A stretch of 33,427 nt of DNA from Anaerolineaceae bacterium 4572_78 (GCA_002084875.1 NBMH01000068.1:1-33427), one strand, 5' to 3'; positions 25,383 through 32,936 are shown, numbered from the stretch's first letter. Notes: generated by a model not told the origin, from the sequence alone. Numbers and translations are program-made.

Positions 25383-26032
25383 TTTAATTGTAATGAGTAC
25401 TGACCTGCCTCGATATTTTCGAGGGAAAAATAACCAAAATCGTCGATAACATCGTGAGAAACGATATTGCCGTTATTAACAAGATTAATCATGCCTTCTT
25501 CTGATAAAGAAATGGTATCTCCTGAAGGTAAAACTTGTCCTTCCAATTGCCACATATTTTCTTCAGCCATCGGTGGCTCAAGGGTTAAAACTATTTGATG
25601 TTCTTCGGTTTGATACATGGATTCTTGTTTCTCATCACCACGCAAAGCAAAAGCGGGTTTTGGTGTAGAAACGAATATCGCCTGTAAAACACGCTTGAAC
25701 GGTTGAGTCATTTGTTCTAAAATTGATGGCTGTGGCATGATGGCAATCCCGTTAGCAATTTGAGTCAATTCTTGCCGACAGTGAAGGCATGTCTTGAGAT
25801 GAACCTGAACAGATTTTCTCTCGGATTGGGCAAGTAAGCCCGATTGGTAAAGTAGCAAATCGTTTGGGGTTGAGCAACCACCTCGATAGAGTAGACCACT
25901 TAATAGGGCATCTAATTTTTTTAAGGCAGTTTTCTCATCAATATCATTCGTATGCTTAACGAACTGTCGAACGATATGCGAAGACTGTTTGTCGTTTTTT
26001 TGTAGTTGACCTGAGTTGGTATGTTTGTCCAT
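25337..26032 (-). CDS. Zinc-finger (zf-HC2-like) protein coupled to TPR-CHAT
   Basis: This 231-aa protein shows C53 ... H78-x3-C82-x2-C85 (GGCSTPNDLL ... VHLKTCLHCRQE), the Cys-His-Cys-Cys pattern of anti-sigma-type zf-HC2 domains. The middle is hydrophilic. The C-terminal 80 residues form a beta-rich segment (EGQVLPSGDTISL, GYFSLENIEAGQYSLQLKW) similar to carboxypeptidase-regulatory-like folds. No transmembrane helix follows the finger and no sigma factor gene is next to it, unlike classic anti-sigma factors. The start at 26030-26032 has AGGGA about 9 nt upstream; the longer frame to 26182 runs through Cys-rich, improbable sequence. It overlaps the TPR-CHAT gene by 46 nt, so the two proteins are probably made together and may interact. 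Confidence 0.72.
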   Translation of the reverse strand: MDKHTNSGQLQKNDKQSSHIVRQFVKHTNDIDEKTALKKLDALLSGLLYRGGCSTPNDLLLYQSGLLAQSERKSVQVHLKTCLHCRQELTQIANGIAIMPQPSILEQMTQPFKRVLQAIFVSTPKPAFALRGDEKQESMYQTEEHQIVLTLEPPMAEENMWQLEGQVLPSGDTISLSEEGMINLVNNGNIVSHDVIDDFGYFSLENIEAGQYSLQLKWQMTCIAINELNIS

Positions 26033-26212
26033 GACGCTTTCCCTAATTGTAAAATTTGTTTGTCTGTAGCACGAACATATTGTCTGTGAAAGCATACAGG
26101 TAAAAATAGTTGTGCTACACGAACAGGCAAGATGCCCATCCCATAAACATAAGGTTAAAATCTTATGTAATGTTAACACCAAAAAAGGATTAGTTTTGTG
26201 AATACCATAAGC

Positions 26213-26231
26213 GGGTTTATGCCATAAACCC
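26213..26231. repeat. Hairpin of the GGGTTTAT/ATAAACCC type
   Basis: GGGTTTAT, GCC and ATAAACCC form an 8-bp stem with a 3-nt loop followed by CCTACA, the same layout as the GGGCGTAT hairpin at 7829-7848. Confidence 0.6.
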
Positions 26232-26319
26232 CTACATTAACACCGTTCACAAATGTAGGGGGTTGTGGCACAAACCACATGGTTTAAAATTACAATTCTT
26301 ACCCTTAGCAAGTATAAAG

Positions 26320-26383
26320 TAATATTTTCATGAAGATTTTGCTAGATAGCGTCAAAGGTTGTTTGATTAGACCTGACAGGTTG
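26320..26383 (+). repeat. GACCTG-type dispersed repeat, copy 1
   Basis: The blocks TAATATTTTCATGAAGATTT, TGCTAGA, CAAAGGTTGTTTGATTAG and ACCTGACAGGTT occur in the same order and spacing, on the opposite strand, at 32751-32812. About three quarters of the positions agree. This copy is interrupted on its right by the GC-rich repeat. Confidence 0.7.
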
Positions 26384-26514
26384 TAACCGTTTACCCCAAC
26401 CCCAGCCCCTTCCCCTACGAGGAGAAGGGGAGTAAGATTTTCCCCTCTCACTGTGGGGGATGGGTTAGGAGTGGAGGTCTACTAACAAGAAGGGGAGTGA
26501 ATAATTACGACGGT
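26383..26514 (-). repeat. GC-rich dispersed repeat, copy II
   Basis: It shares AGCCCCTTCCCCTACGA, GGAGTAAGATT, CCCTCTCACTGTGGGGGA, GGTTAGGAGTGG and the end GGGAGTGAATAATTACG with copy I (11313-11457). The TTGTTAGTAGAC and GTAATTATTCACTCCC blocks lie at the opposite end compared with copy I, so the ends are interchangeable inverted repeats. Confidence 0.72.
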
Positions 26515-26561
26515 TTCTAAAAACCTGTTAGGTCTGGACCCAAAATGCTACTCCCTATTTT

Positions 26562-26936
26562 TTACAAAAGTTCGTTTTTCAGTTGAGTAAGTATTTTTTC
26601 CTCAACATCCTGTCCAACATTGTCTGACTTTGACAATGAAACTGCCATTTCATAAACTTGTTGACGGAGTTCAGGATTTAATATTTCCTTCGTGGCTGAA
26701 ACAATAGTTGACACTTCTTCAGGTGTAAATGGGGTGTTCATATCATTTTTGTTGAACATATTAAGCACCTTATCTTGAAGTTCAGTAAAGTTATGTCCTT
26801 CAAAAACAGAATAATCCTTAACAATATTCACCCAGATTTGGTGTCCTTCAGCCATTGAATACTCTTTATCAGATGTAACAATCATTACTGCTACGGCTGC
26901 ATAAGACTCAGCCGCTGATTCAAATTTTATCGCCAT
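26562..26936 (-). CDS. TerB-like small helical protein
   Basis: An all-helical 124-aa protein, FESAAESYAAVAVMIVTSDK-EYSMAEGHQIW at its start and a C-terminal EILNPELRQQVYEMAVSLSK helix pair. The pattern of an Ala-rich helix, an acidic turn, EGHQIW and a second copy-like half fits the tellurite-resistance TerB fold, though the metal-binding acidic residues are not clear. The start at 26934-26936 has AAGGAG 7 nt upstream; a 13-residue extension upstream (MPNEIWHSTRRNS) is translated from a palindrome. It follows methionine aminopeptidase on the same strand with a palindrome between. The role is unknown; the family assignment is moderate. Confidence 0.5.
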   Translation of the reverse strand: MAIKFESAAESYAAVAVMIVTSDKEYSMAEGHQIWVNIVKDYSVFEGHNFTELQDKVLNMFNKNDMNTPFTPEEVSTIVSATKEILNPELRQQVYEMAVSLSKSDNVGQDVEEKILTQLKNELL

Positions 26937-26951
26937 TGAATTTCTCCTTGT

Positions 26952-26998
26952 GGAGTGCCAGATTTCATTTGGCATGCAGAATAAAATTCTGCGACTCC
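26952..26998. repeat. Two-hairpin palindromic element with GGAGT/ACTCC ends
   Basis: It begins GGAGTGCCAGATTTCATTTG and ends GCAGAAT-AAA-ATTCTGC then GACTCC. The right half is a perfect 7-bp hairpin; the left half is a weaker TGCCA/TGGCA hairpin. The GGAGT/ACTCC ends pair with each other. It sits between the methionine aminopeptidase stop and the TerB-like start, so it could end or attenuate transcription. Confidence 0.6.
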
Positions 26999-27029
26999 AT
27001 TATAAAAATAAAAAGATATTGGGCGTAGA

Positions 27030-27893
27030 TTATTTGGTCAGAATCTCTACCCCTGTTTCTGTTACACGAACGGTGTGTTCCCATTGAGCCGACAATTTAC
27101 TATCTTTAGTAACGATAGTCCATTCATCAGACAATGTTTCCATTTCTCGTGAACCCTGATTAATCATTGGCTCAATAGTAAAAACCATGTTGGGGCGTAA
27201 AACAAGTCCTTGTTTTCGCTTGCCATAATGGGGAATATTTGGCGGTTCATGAAATTGCACACCTGTCCCATGCCCAACCAATTCACGCACTACCGAGAAG
27301 CCATGCCGTTGAGCATATCGTTGAATAATAAAACCAATATTACCAATATGTGCATTTGGTTTTACCTGTTCAATTCCTAAATAAAGACATTCTTTGGTAA
27401 TACGAACTAATTTTTCAGCAAGAGGGGTCGTTTGCCCAATGATATACATCCGACTCGCATCGCCAAAGTAACCATTTAAAATCGTAGTAACATCAACATT
27501 GATAATATCCCCTTCCATCAAAATGGTCTGGTCAGGGATGCCATGACATATAACATTATTAATTGATGTACATGTACTTTTGGGAAATCCTTTATAATTT
27601 AGAGTGGCGGGCCAACCATCACATTCAACCGTGTATTCGTATATCCACTGGTCAATCTCATTTGTGGTAATCCCTTCTTGGATACGTTCCCCTACCATAT
27701 CTAAAATTTTACTGGTTAATTGACTACTTTTACGAATGCCCTCTATTTGGGCTTCCGTTTTCATGACAATTTCTTTAGAGTCAAAATCTTCTTTTCGCCA
27801 AAATGACCGAGTTTTTCTCTTTTTACGCTCAGATTGCTCTGCTCGTTTTTTACCTTTACCCGACCAAGGAAGTGGTTTACGTATTTTCCTCAT
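27030..27893 (-). CDS. map: Methionine aminopeptidase, type I
   Basis: This enzyme removes the initiator methionine from new proteins in the cytoplasm. The five metal ligands are present: Asp in INVDVTTILNGYFGD (both Asps), His in VRELVGHGTGVQFHEPP, Glu in MVFTIEPMIN and Glu in QWEHTVRVTE. CTSINNVICHGIPD holds the substrate-pocket His. The catalytic domain starts at MKTEAQIEGIRKSSQ (27764). I give the ATG at 27893, which adds a 43-aa very basic N-terminus (RKIRKPLPWSGKGKKRAEQS, ERKKRKTRS). Such extensions on some bacterial enzymes aid ribosome association. No clear Shine-Dalgarno sequence supports either start, so the end is uncertain. The TerB-like gene follows. Confidence 0.9.
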   Translation of the reverse strand: MRKIRKPLPWSGKGKKRAEQSERKKRKTRSFWRKEDFDSKEIVMKTEAQIEGIRKSSQLTSKILDMVGERIQEGITTNEIDQWIYEYTVECDGWPATLNYKGFPKSTCTSINNVICHGIPDQTILMEGDIINVDVTTILNGYFGDASRMYIIGQTTPLAEKLVRITKECLYLGIEQVKPNAHIGNIGFIIQRYAQRHGFSVVRELVGHGTGVQFHEPPNIPHYGKRKQGLVLRPNMVFTIEPMINQGSREMETLSDEWTIVTKDSKLSAQWEHTVRVTETGVEILTK

Positions 27894-28006
27894 TATTCTA
27901 ATTATCAGTTTTAACTTAACAAAATAAATGTATATTTCTAAATAGTAGCACAAATTTTTAAAGTAGCAAAATTGGCGAGTTATGTTTTAACTTATAGCAA
28001 TTTCCA

Positions 28007-31000
28007 TTACTTGTGTGTCAATGCTGCTACCCATTCCCAATTTGTTGGCACACCATATTTTGCAAAACTGTCTATCCGTTGCAGATATACTTCAGCCGCC
28101 TTGTCATCAGGATTAACGGTAATCACCTTTTCAAATTCAGCTCGTGCCAGCTCAAATTCCTGACGACGATAATGAAATATCCCTTGTTCGAAATTGGTTT
28201 GGGTTAGGAGTTTTGCTTGTCGGATAGCTTTTGGAGTGGCATCCATGACTTCAAAAATAGAAATCGGTTCGGTCTTGCCTTTGACCTGCACCATGTCTAA
28301 AAACCGAAACTGATATTTTTTGGGGTCTTTTAAACTGCTAATGGTTTCATCGCTGATAATCATTGAGGCACCATACATTTTAGTCAGACCTTCCAAACGT
28401 GCCGTTAAATTCACATTGTCCGAAAAAGCATCGCCCTGCATGCGATTTATTTCGCCGACCATGCCCACCATCATGTGACCGACATGAATACCAATCCCAA
28501 TCTGAATAGGCATATAACCACTTTTTTTGCGGTCGATGTTATAATGAGACACCTTTTTTAATTTTTCGATGCCAGATTTGATGGCATCATCCGCTCCATT
28601 GGGGAAAACTGCCATGACCCCGTCGCCAAGATATTTTACGATGAATCCACCATATTCTCGGATGACAGGGCTAACTCGCTTTAAGTAAGCATTGACAAAA
28701 TTAAAGTTTTCTTGAGGAGTCATGTCTTCCGATAGAGTGGTAAAAGAGCGAATATCAGAAAACATCACTGCCATTTCTTTGCTGACATGGTCGCCTAAAT
28801 TAACATCAATAATACTATCCTTTTGCAGAAAATCGAGAAATTCATGTGGTACAAAGCGACTGTAAGCATGGTTCATTTTTGCCAATTGAAGATGTACTTT
28901 AACCCGTGTCAATAACTCCTCTTTGGAAAAAGGTTTGGTTAAATAATCGTTGGCACCAGCTTGAAAACCTAGTATTAAATCTGCTAATTGATTTTTAGCC
29001 GTCAGCATGAATATCGGCAATTCATGGGCGGGATAAGTTTTGCGTATCTTGCGACACACATCATAGCCCGACATGTGCGGCATCATCACATCTAAAAGCA
29101 CTAAATCAAAATGGTAATCTGATTCAAAAAGGGCAAGAGCTTCGGGACCATAAGCCGCTTGTGTGACATGATAATTTTGTAAAGTGAGATGATTAGTAAT
29201 AACTTGCAAATTCATCGGTTCATCATCAACCACTAACACATGATATTTCTGATTATTATTTGTCGCATTATCTTCTGTTTCAATAGGAACGACAATTGAC
29301 TTGTCGGATTTATCGTCATGTTGTATGATAGATGAAATCAGAGGTGTAGGTGGAGATAGTTTTATATTATTATTTGCTAGAGGCAAAGTAAATGTAAAAC
29401 GCGAACCGTGTCCTACTTTGGATTTCACCGAAATTTCCCCGCCATGCAATTCAACCAATTGTTTGGTGATGGCTAGACCAAGCCCTGTACCACCATATTG
29501 TCGAACCGTCGAGCCATCCGCTTGTTCAAATGATTGGAAGATGCGTTCGTATGAGTTTTTGTCAATGCCGATGCCTGTATCGGTGATGCTGATAGCTATA
29601 AACTCGTTGCCTGTTAAAGCAAGTTTTGACGCTCCTGAGGATATATGTTTATGGGTGCCATTATTTTCGGCATGAACACGACTAGCTGATACCACCACTT
29701 GCCCCGAATTGGTAAACTTGATGGCATTGCCAACTAAATTGTACATGATTTGCTGTAGACGATTTTCATCAGCCATGACAGGTGGCAAATTGGAACGAAT
29801 CTTGTTGACCAGTTTAATCGGTTTTGTGCCTAGCAATGGCTGGGACAATGATAAAACAACATCGGCTAAACTCGACACACTGACAGGTTTCGTTTGCAAC
29901 TCAAGTTGTTCATTCTTCATCCTAGAAAAATCCAGAATATCGTTCACCAAATGAGCCAATCGCTTGCCTCCTGAAACAATCATTTGTAAATTTGTAATGG
30001 TTGTTTGGGGCAATGCTCCAGTTGCACCATCAACAAGCGATTCTGCTAAGCCGATAATGCCATTTAATGGCGTTCGTAATTCATGGGAAGTGTTTGCCAA
30101 GAATTCATCTTTAAGATGGTCAACCCGTTGTAAGCGTTTGTTCAGTAATTCTGCCTGCTCCAAACGATGTGCCTGATATCGAATATAACCGCCCACAATC
30201 GAGATGATTACGAGGGTGTAAATTGTGTATGCCCACCATGTTTTCCACGGGGGTGGGAAAACCGTTACGACAATTGAGGTGTCTTGTTCATTCCATACCC
30301 CATCATTATTTGTACCTTTTACATGGAAAATATAGTCGCCAGATGGCAAATTGGTATAGGTCGCAAAACGGCGTGTTCCGACATAATTCCATGTTTTGTC
30401 GAATTTTTGAGGATAAAATAAATTAACACCATTAATCCCACCAAAGAACATTTCACCCGTCATGCTTTGGTGATATGCTCCAGAGGTAAATTCGTTACTT
30501 TGCAAACCATCTTTGGGGTCATAGTTCCGAAAAGTATCCGTTTTAGGATTAAATTTCGATAAACCTCGATTTGTGCTAAGCCACAAATTTCCTGATTCGT
30601 CGGGCAGTATGCCATGAATAACGCCGTTTGGTAGCCCATCTTTTGTAGTGTAGTAGTTAAATGTTTTGCTTTTTGGATTAAAGCGATTTAATCCGCCACC
30701 ATCAGTCCCAAGCCACAAAATACCTGTTTGGTCTTCATAAATTGAAAGAACAGAATTGTTGCTAATACTATTTGGCATGTCAGGATTAACCTGATATCGA
30801 GTAAATTTTTCCGTATCTCGATGGAATTGATTAAGTCCCCCACCATCTGTACCAATCCACAAAGTGCCTTTATAGTCTTCATGAATAGACAAAACATGAT
30901 TACTTCCCAAACTAGCATCATTATAAATATTATATTGATAATAGGTAAAAATCCCTGTTTCTCTATCAAATAAATTAAGTCCCCCATTATAAGTTCCCAA

Positions 31001-32431
31001 CCACAAATGTCTTGTACTATCTTCATAAATAACAGTAACAAAATTATCACTAATGCTATTTAGGTCATCAGGATTATAGCGATAATGCTTAAATGTATTG
31101 CTCTTTGGGTCAAAATAATCTAAGCCGCTACCATCTGTACCAAGCCAAATTATGCCCGCTTGGTCCTGATAAACAGATAAAACACGATTATTGCTTAAAC
31201 TGTTGGGATTGTTGGAGTCATGAACATAGTGAGTGAAGGTGTGAGTGGCACGGTCAAGATAATCCAAGCCATGTAGCGTCCCAAGCCAAAGCACATTTTC
31301 GGCGAAATTATCCGCATAAATTGCCTGAACCTGATTATTGATTAAACTGTTTGTTTGATTGGGATGATGCTGAAAATGAGTAAATTTTTGTTTGCTACGG
31401 TCGCTACGATTGATGCCGCCGCCATGAGTGCCAATCCAAATAATGCCAGTGCGGTCTTCGTAAATCATGGAAATACTATTATTGCTAAGGCTTGTTGAAT
31501 TGGGGCGGTGCATAATTCGAGTAAAACGAGCATTGCTCTTGTCCAATTGATTGAGTCCTTTGCCTGATGTACCAATCCACAACACTCCTGCCGTATCTTC
31601 GTAAATATCAGAAATGGCATTATCGCTCAAACTGTAATCATCATGGGGGTTATGCTGATAATGGATAAAACGGTCATGCTCACGATTGAGTTGATTAAGT
31701 CCTCCTTGCGAAGTGCCAATCCATAACAACCCCGCATGGTCTTCATAAATCGTTGTAATTGCTCCTAAGCTAATGCTGTCAGGATTAGCGGGGTTATGTT
31801 GATAATAAGAAAATGTCATAGTTTTGCGATTAAATTGGTTAAGCCCATCTTCTGTACCAATCCACAAAATACCTGTTCGGTCTTCATAAATTTCGTAGAT
31901 TGGACTAGGATTAGCTCGATAGCGGATAAATTGATTTGTTTTTTGATTAAACTGATGGAGCCAGCCTGCTTGAGTACCAATCCACATGAGCCCTAATTTA
32001 TCCTCATAAATGGCTGTAATAACATCATCTGCTAAAGCATGTTTATTTTCAATATCACTGTGGTAGCGAGTGAAACGTTCGTACTCACGGTCGAACTTAT
32101 TTAAGCCATCATGCGTACCAATCCAAAGTTGTTCGTTGTTGTCTTCATAGATGACAGATATGCGATTGTGGCTAATGCTGTCGGAGGATTCGGGGTCATG
32201 CCGATAAATGGTAAATTCATAACCATTATACTTGTTCAATCCATCTTCTGTACCAAACCACATGAACCCATTTCTATCTTGGAGGATGTATGTCACCGAG
32301 TTTTGCGACAATCCTTCATCAATAGAAAGAATTTCATAGGTCATCGATTCAGGGAGTTGGGCATGCGAAGATGTTGCCATCAAAATAACAATTGATACGA
32401 CGAGTAAAAATGTTCTGCTGATAACGCTCAT
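28007..32431 (-). CDS. Hybrid sensor kinase: propeller sensor, HisKA/HATPase, receiver, class III nucleotide cyclase, TPR
   Basis: A 1474-aa membrane signalling protein. A signal peptide (1-25) leads to about 14 Reg_prop blades (about 40-670; LWIGTEDGLNQFN-type), two seven-bladed periplasmic propellers. A Y_Y_Y domain follows but lacks its first ~70 residues: FYPQK runs straight into FDKTWNYVGTRRFATYTNLP. One transmembrane helix lies at about 728-750. HisKA His is in ANTSHELRTPLNG (about 782). The HATPase has NLVGNAIKFTN, DTGIGID and GGTGLGLAI. The receiver Asp is in LLDVMMP, Lys in TKPF. The cyclase (about 1215-1400) keeps both metal Asps (FSDIRSF, LGDGVMAVF) and NLTARLE. Two TPRs end the protein. 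Residues about 933-940 (GASKLALT) come from an inserted half-repeat. GGAGG lies 7 nt before the ATG. Confidence 0.92.
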   Translation of the reverse strand: MSVISRTFLLVVSIVILMATSSHAQLPESMTYEILSIDEGLSQNSVTYILQDRNGFMWFGTEDGLNKYNGYEFTIYRHDPESSDSISHNRISVIYEDNNEQLWIGTHDGLNKFDREYERFTRYHSDIENKHALADDVITAIYEDKLGLMWIGTQAGWLHQFNQKTNQFIRYRANPSPIYEIYEDRTGILWIGTEDGLNQFNRKTMTFSYYQHNPANPDSISLGAITTIYEDHAGLLWIGTSQGGLNQLNREHDRFIHYQHNPHDDYSLSDNAISDIYEDTAGVLWIGTSGKGLNQLDKSNARFTRIMHRPNSTSLSNNSISMIYEDRTGIIWIGTHGGGINRSDRSKQKFTHFQHHPNQTNSLINNQVQAIYADNFAENVLWLGTLHGLDYLDRATHTFTHYVHDSNNPNSLSNNRVLSVYQDQAGIIWLGTDGSGLDYFDPKSNTFKHYRYNPDDLNSISDNFVTVIYEDSTRHLWLGTYNGGLNLFDRETGIFTYYQYNIYNDASLGSNHVLSIHEDYKGTLWIGTDGGGLNQFHRDTEKFTRYQVNPDMPNSISNNSVLSIYEDQTGILWLGTDGGGLNRFNPKSKTFNYYTTKDGLPNGVIHGILPDESGNLWLSTNRGLSKFNPKTDTFRNYDPKDGLQSNEFTSGAYHQSMTGEMFFGGINGVNLFYPQKFDKTWNYVGTRRFATYTNLPSGDYIFHVKGTNNDGVWNEQDTSIVVTVFPPPWKTWWAYTIYTLVIISIVGGYIRYQAHRLEQAELLNKRLQRVDHLKDEFLANTSHELRTPLNGIIGLAESLVDGATGALPQTTITNLQMIVSGGKRLAHLVNDILDFSRMKNEQLELQTKPVSVSSLADVVLSLSQPLLGTKPIKLVNKIRSNLPPVMADENRLQQIMYNLVGNAIKFTNSGQVVVSASRVHAENNGTHKHISSGASKLALTGNEFIAISITDTGIGIDKNSYERIFQSFEQADGSTVRQYGGTGLGLAITKQLVELHGGEISVKSKVGHGSRFTFTLPLANNNIKLSPPTPLISSIIQHDDKSDKSIVVPIETEDNATNNNQKYHVLVVDDEPMNLQVITNHLTLQNYHVTQAAYGPEALALFESDYHFDLVLLDVMMPHMSGYDVCRKIRKTYPAHELPIFMLTAKNQLADLILGFQAGANDYLTKPFSKEELLTRVKVHLQLAKMNHAYSRFVPHEFLDFLQKDSIIDVNLGDHVSKEMAVMFSDIRSFTTLSEDMTPQENFNFVNAYLKRVSPVIREYGGFIVKYLGDGVMAVFPNGADDAIKSGIEKLKKVSHYNIDRKKSGYMPIQIGIGIHVGHMMVGMVGEINRMQGDAFSDNVNLTARLEGLTKMYGASMIISDETISSLKDPKKYQFRFLDMVQVKGKTEPISIFEVMDATPKAIRQAKLLTQTNFEQGIFHYRRQEFELARAEFEKVITVNPDDKAAEVYLQRIDSFAKYGVPTNWEWVAALTHK
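29612..29635 (-). repeat. 24-nt half-copy of the palindromic repeat inside the sensor kinase
   Basis: On the coding strand GGAGCGTCAAAACTTGCTTT then AACA equals one half of the 48-nt element. It adds eight codons, GASKLALT, in the loop of the HATPase domain just before EFIAISITDTGIGI. Frame and orientation are identical to the insertion in TPR-CHAT at 24051-24074. Confidence 0.8.
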
Positions 32432-32538
32432 CAGGTTCCTCCATTTGTGAATTTAAGTTTTGTTCAAGAGTCATTGTTCTTTCCTTTTTTAGTAATATGA
32501 TAGCGACAAAGCCTGGAGGGTCAAGGCAAATTGAAAAT

Positions 32539-32567
32539 ATTATAGTGTTAGTATAACACCTTAAGAA
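32539..32567 (-). promoter_or_regulatory. Promoter of the hybrid sensor kinase with an operator-like palindrome
   Basis: On the minus strand a perfect -10 box TATAAT (32544-32539) is paired with a weak -35 (TTCTTA, 32567-32562) at 17 nt. The spacer holds a perfect inverted repeat GTGTTA-TAC-TAACAC (32559-32545) touching the -10 box. A perfect palindrome in the spacer with a weak -35 suggests control by a dimeric regulator. Confidence 0.5.
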
Positions 32568-32595
32568 AATTAATGAAATAGTAAATTAGTACAAC

Positions 32596-32735
32596 ATCAG
32601 CGGTAGTCAACTACCCACCTGAGCTACTAACGGCATCGGGAGGGCTATTGCGAAAGCAGGTCAAGGTTGATTAGCTTCAGCCACCAATCTACGGGGATTG
32701 ACGGGGGCTACGTTATACTTGTGAAGGTCATAAAG
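32596..32735 (-). mobile_element. Possible right-end remnant of an IS200/IS605-family (tnpB) element
   Basis: On the minus strand a short frame LHKYNVAPVNPRRLVAEANQP ends at TGA (32663-32661). It is followed by CCCTCCCGATGCCGTTAG and TAGCTCAGGTGGGTAGTTGA. A PVNPRR...AEANQP tail then a GC-rich structured stretch ending near GGTGGGTAGTTGAC resembles the end of a TnpB gene and its right end as I remember them. GGTAGT-CA-ACTACC (32602-32615) forms a hairpin. No transposase body is present. This is a weak call from resemblance only. Confidence 0.3.
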
Positions 32736-32750
32736 TAACATTTTGTACCA

Positions 32751-32812
32751 AGACCTGACAGGTCTAACCAAAGAACCTTGGATGCTCTAGCAATATCTTC
32801 ATGAAAATGTTA
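32751..32812 (-). repeat. GACCTG-type dispersed repeat, copy 2
   Basis: Reverse-complement counterpart of 26320-26383: TAACATTTTCATGAAGATAT, TGCTAGA, CAAGGTTCTTTGGTTAG and ACCTGTCAGGTCT, in the same order and spacing. This copy is not interrupted. Confidence 0.7.
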
Positions 32813-32874
32813 AGTAATCAACAAAAGAACTTATGAAAGCTCTGTGTCAGACAAGGTTTTACGGGATTATGGTT

Positions 32875-32908
32875 AGACAAGAAAGGTTTTCAAAAACCTT
32901 TCTTGTCT
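32875..32908. repeat. Perfect 16-bp hairpin
   Basis: AGACAAGAAAGGTTTT, CA and AAAACCTTTCTTGTCT form a 16-bp stem with a 2-nt loop, 34 nt in all. It lies in a gap between divergent genes and directly beside the half-repeat at 32913-32936, so it is more likely a mobile repeat than a terminator. Confidence 0.7.
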
Positions 32909-32912
32909 TGAC

Positions 32913-32936
32913 TGTCAAAGCAAGCTTTGACGCTCC
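32913..32936 (-). repeat. 24-nt half-copy of the palindromic repeat (intergenic)
   Basis: On the minus strand GGAGCGTCAAAGCTTGCTTT then GACA equals the half-unit found inside the two genes at 24051 and 29612, with the same 24-nt length, but here outside any gene. Confidence 0.75.

Larger units (their letters stand above)
26033..26561. other. Intergenic region packed with nested repeats
   Basis: It has no credible gene. It contains a GGGTTTAT-GCC-ATAAACCC hairpin (26213-26231), a related TGTAGGGGGTTGTGGCACAAAC segment (about 26255-26276), a 62-nt repeat with core GACCTGACAGGT (26320-26383) and the GC-rich repeat (26383-26514). The GC-rich repeat is followed by AAAACCTGTTAGGTCT (about 26519-26535), apparently the other arm of the interrupted GACCTG repeat. 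Confidence 0.7.
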
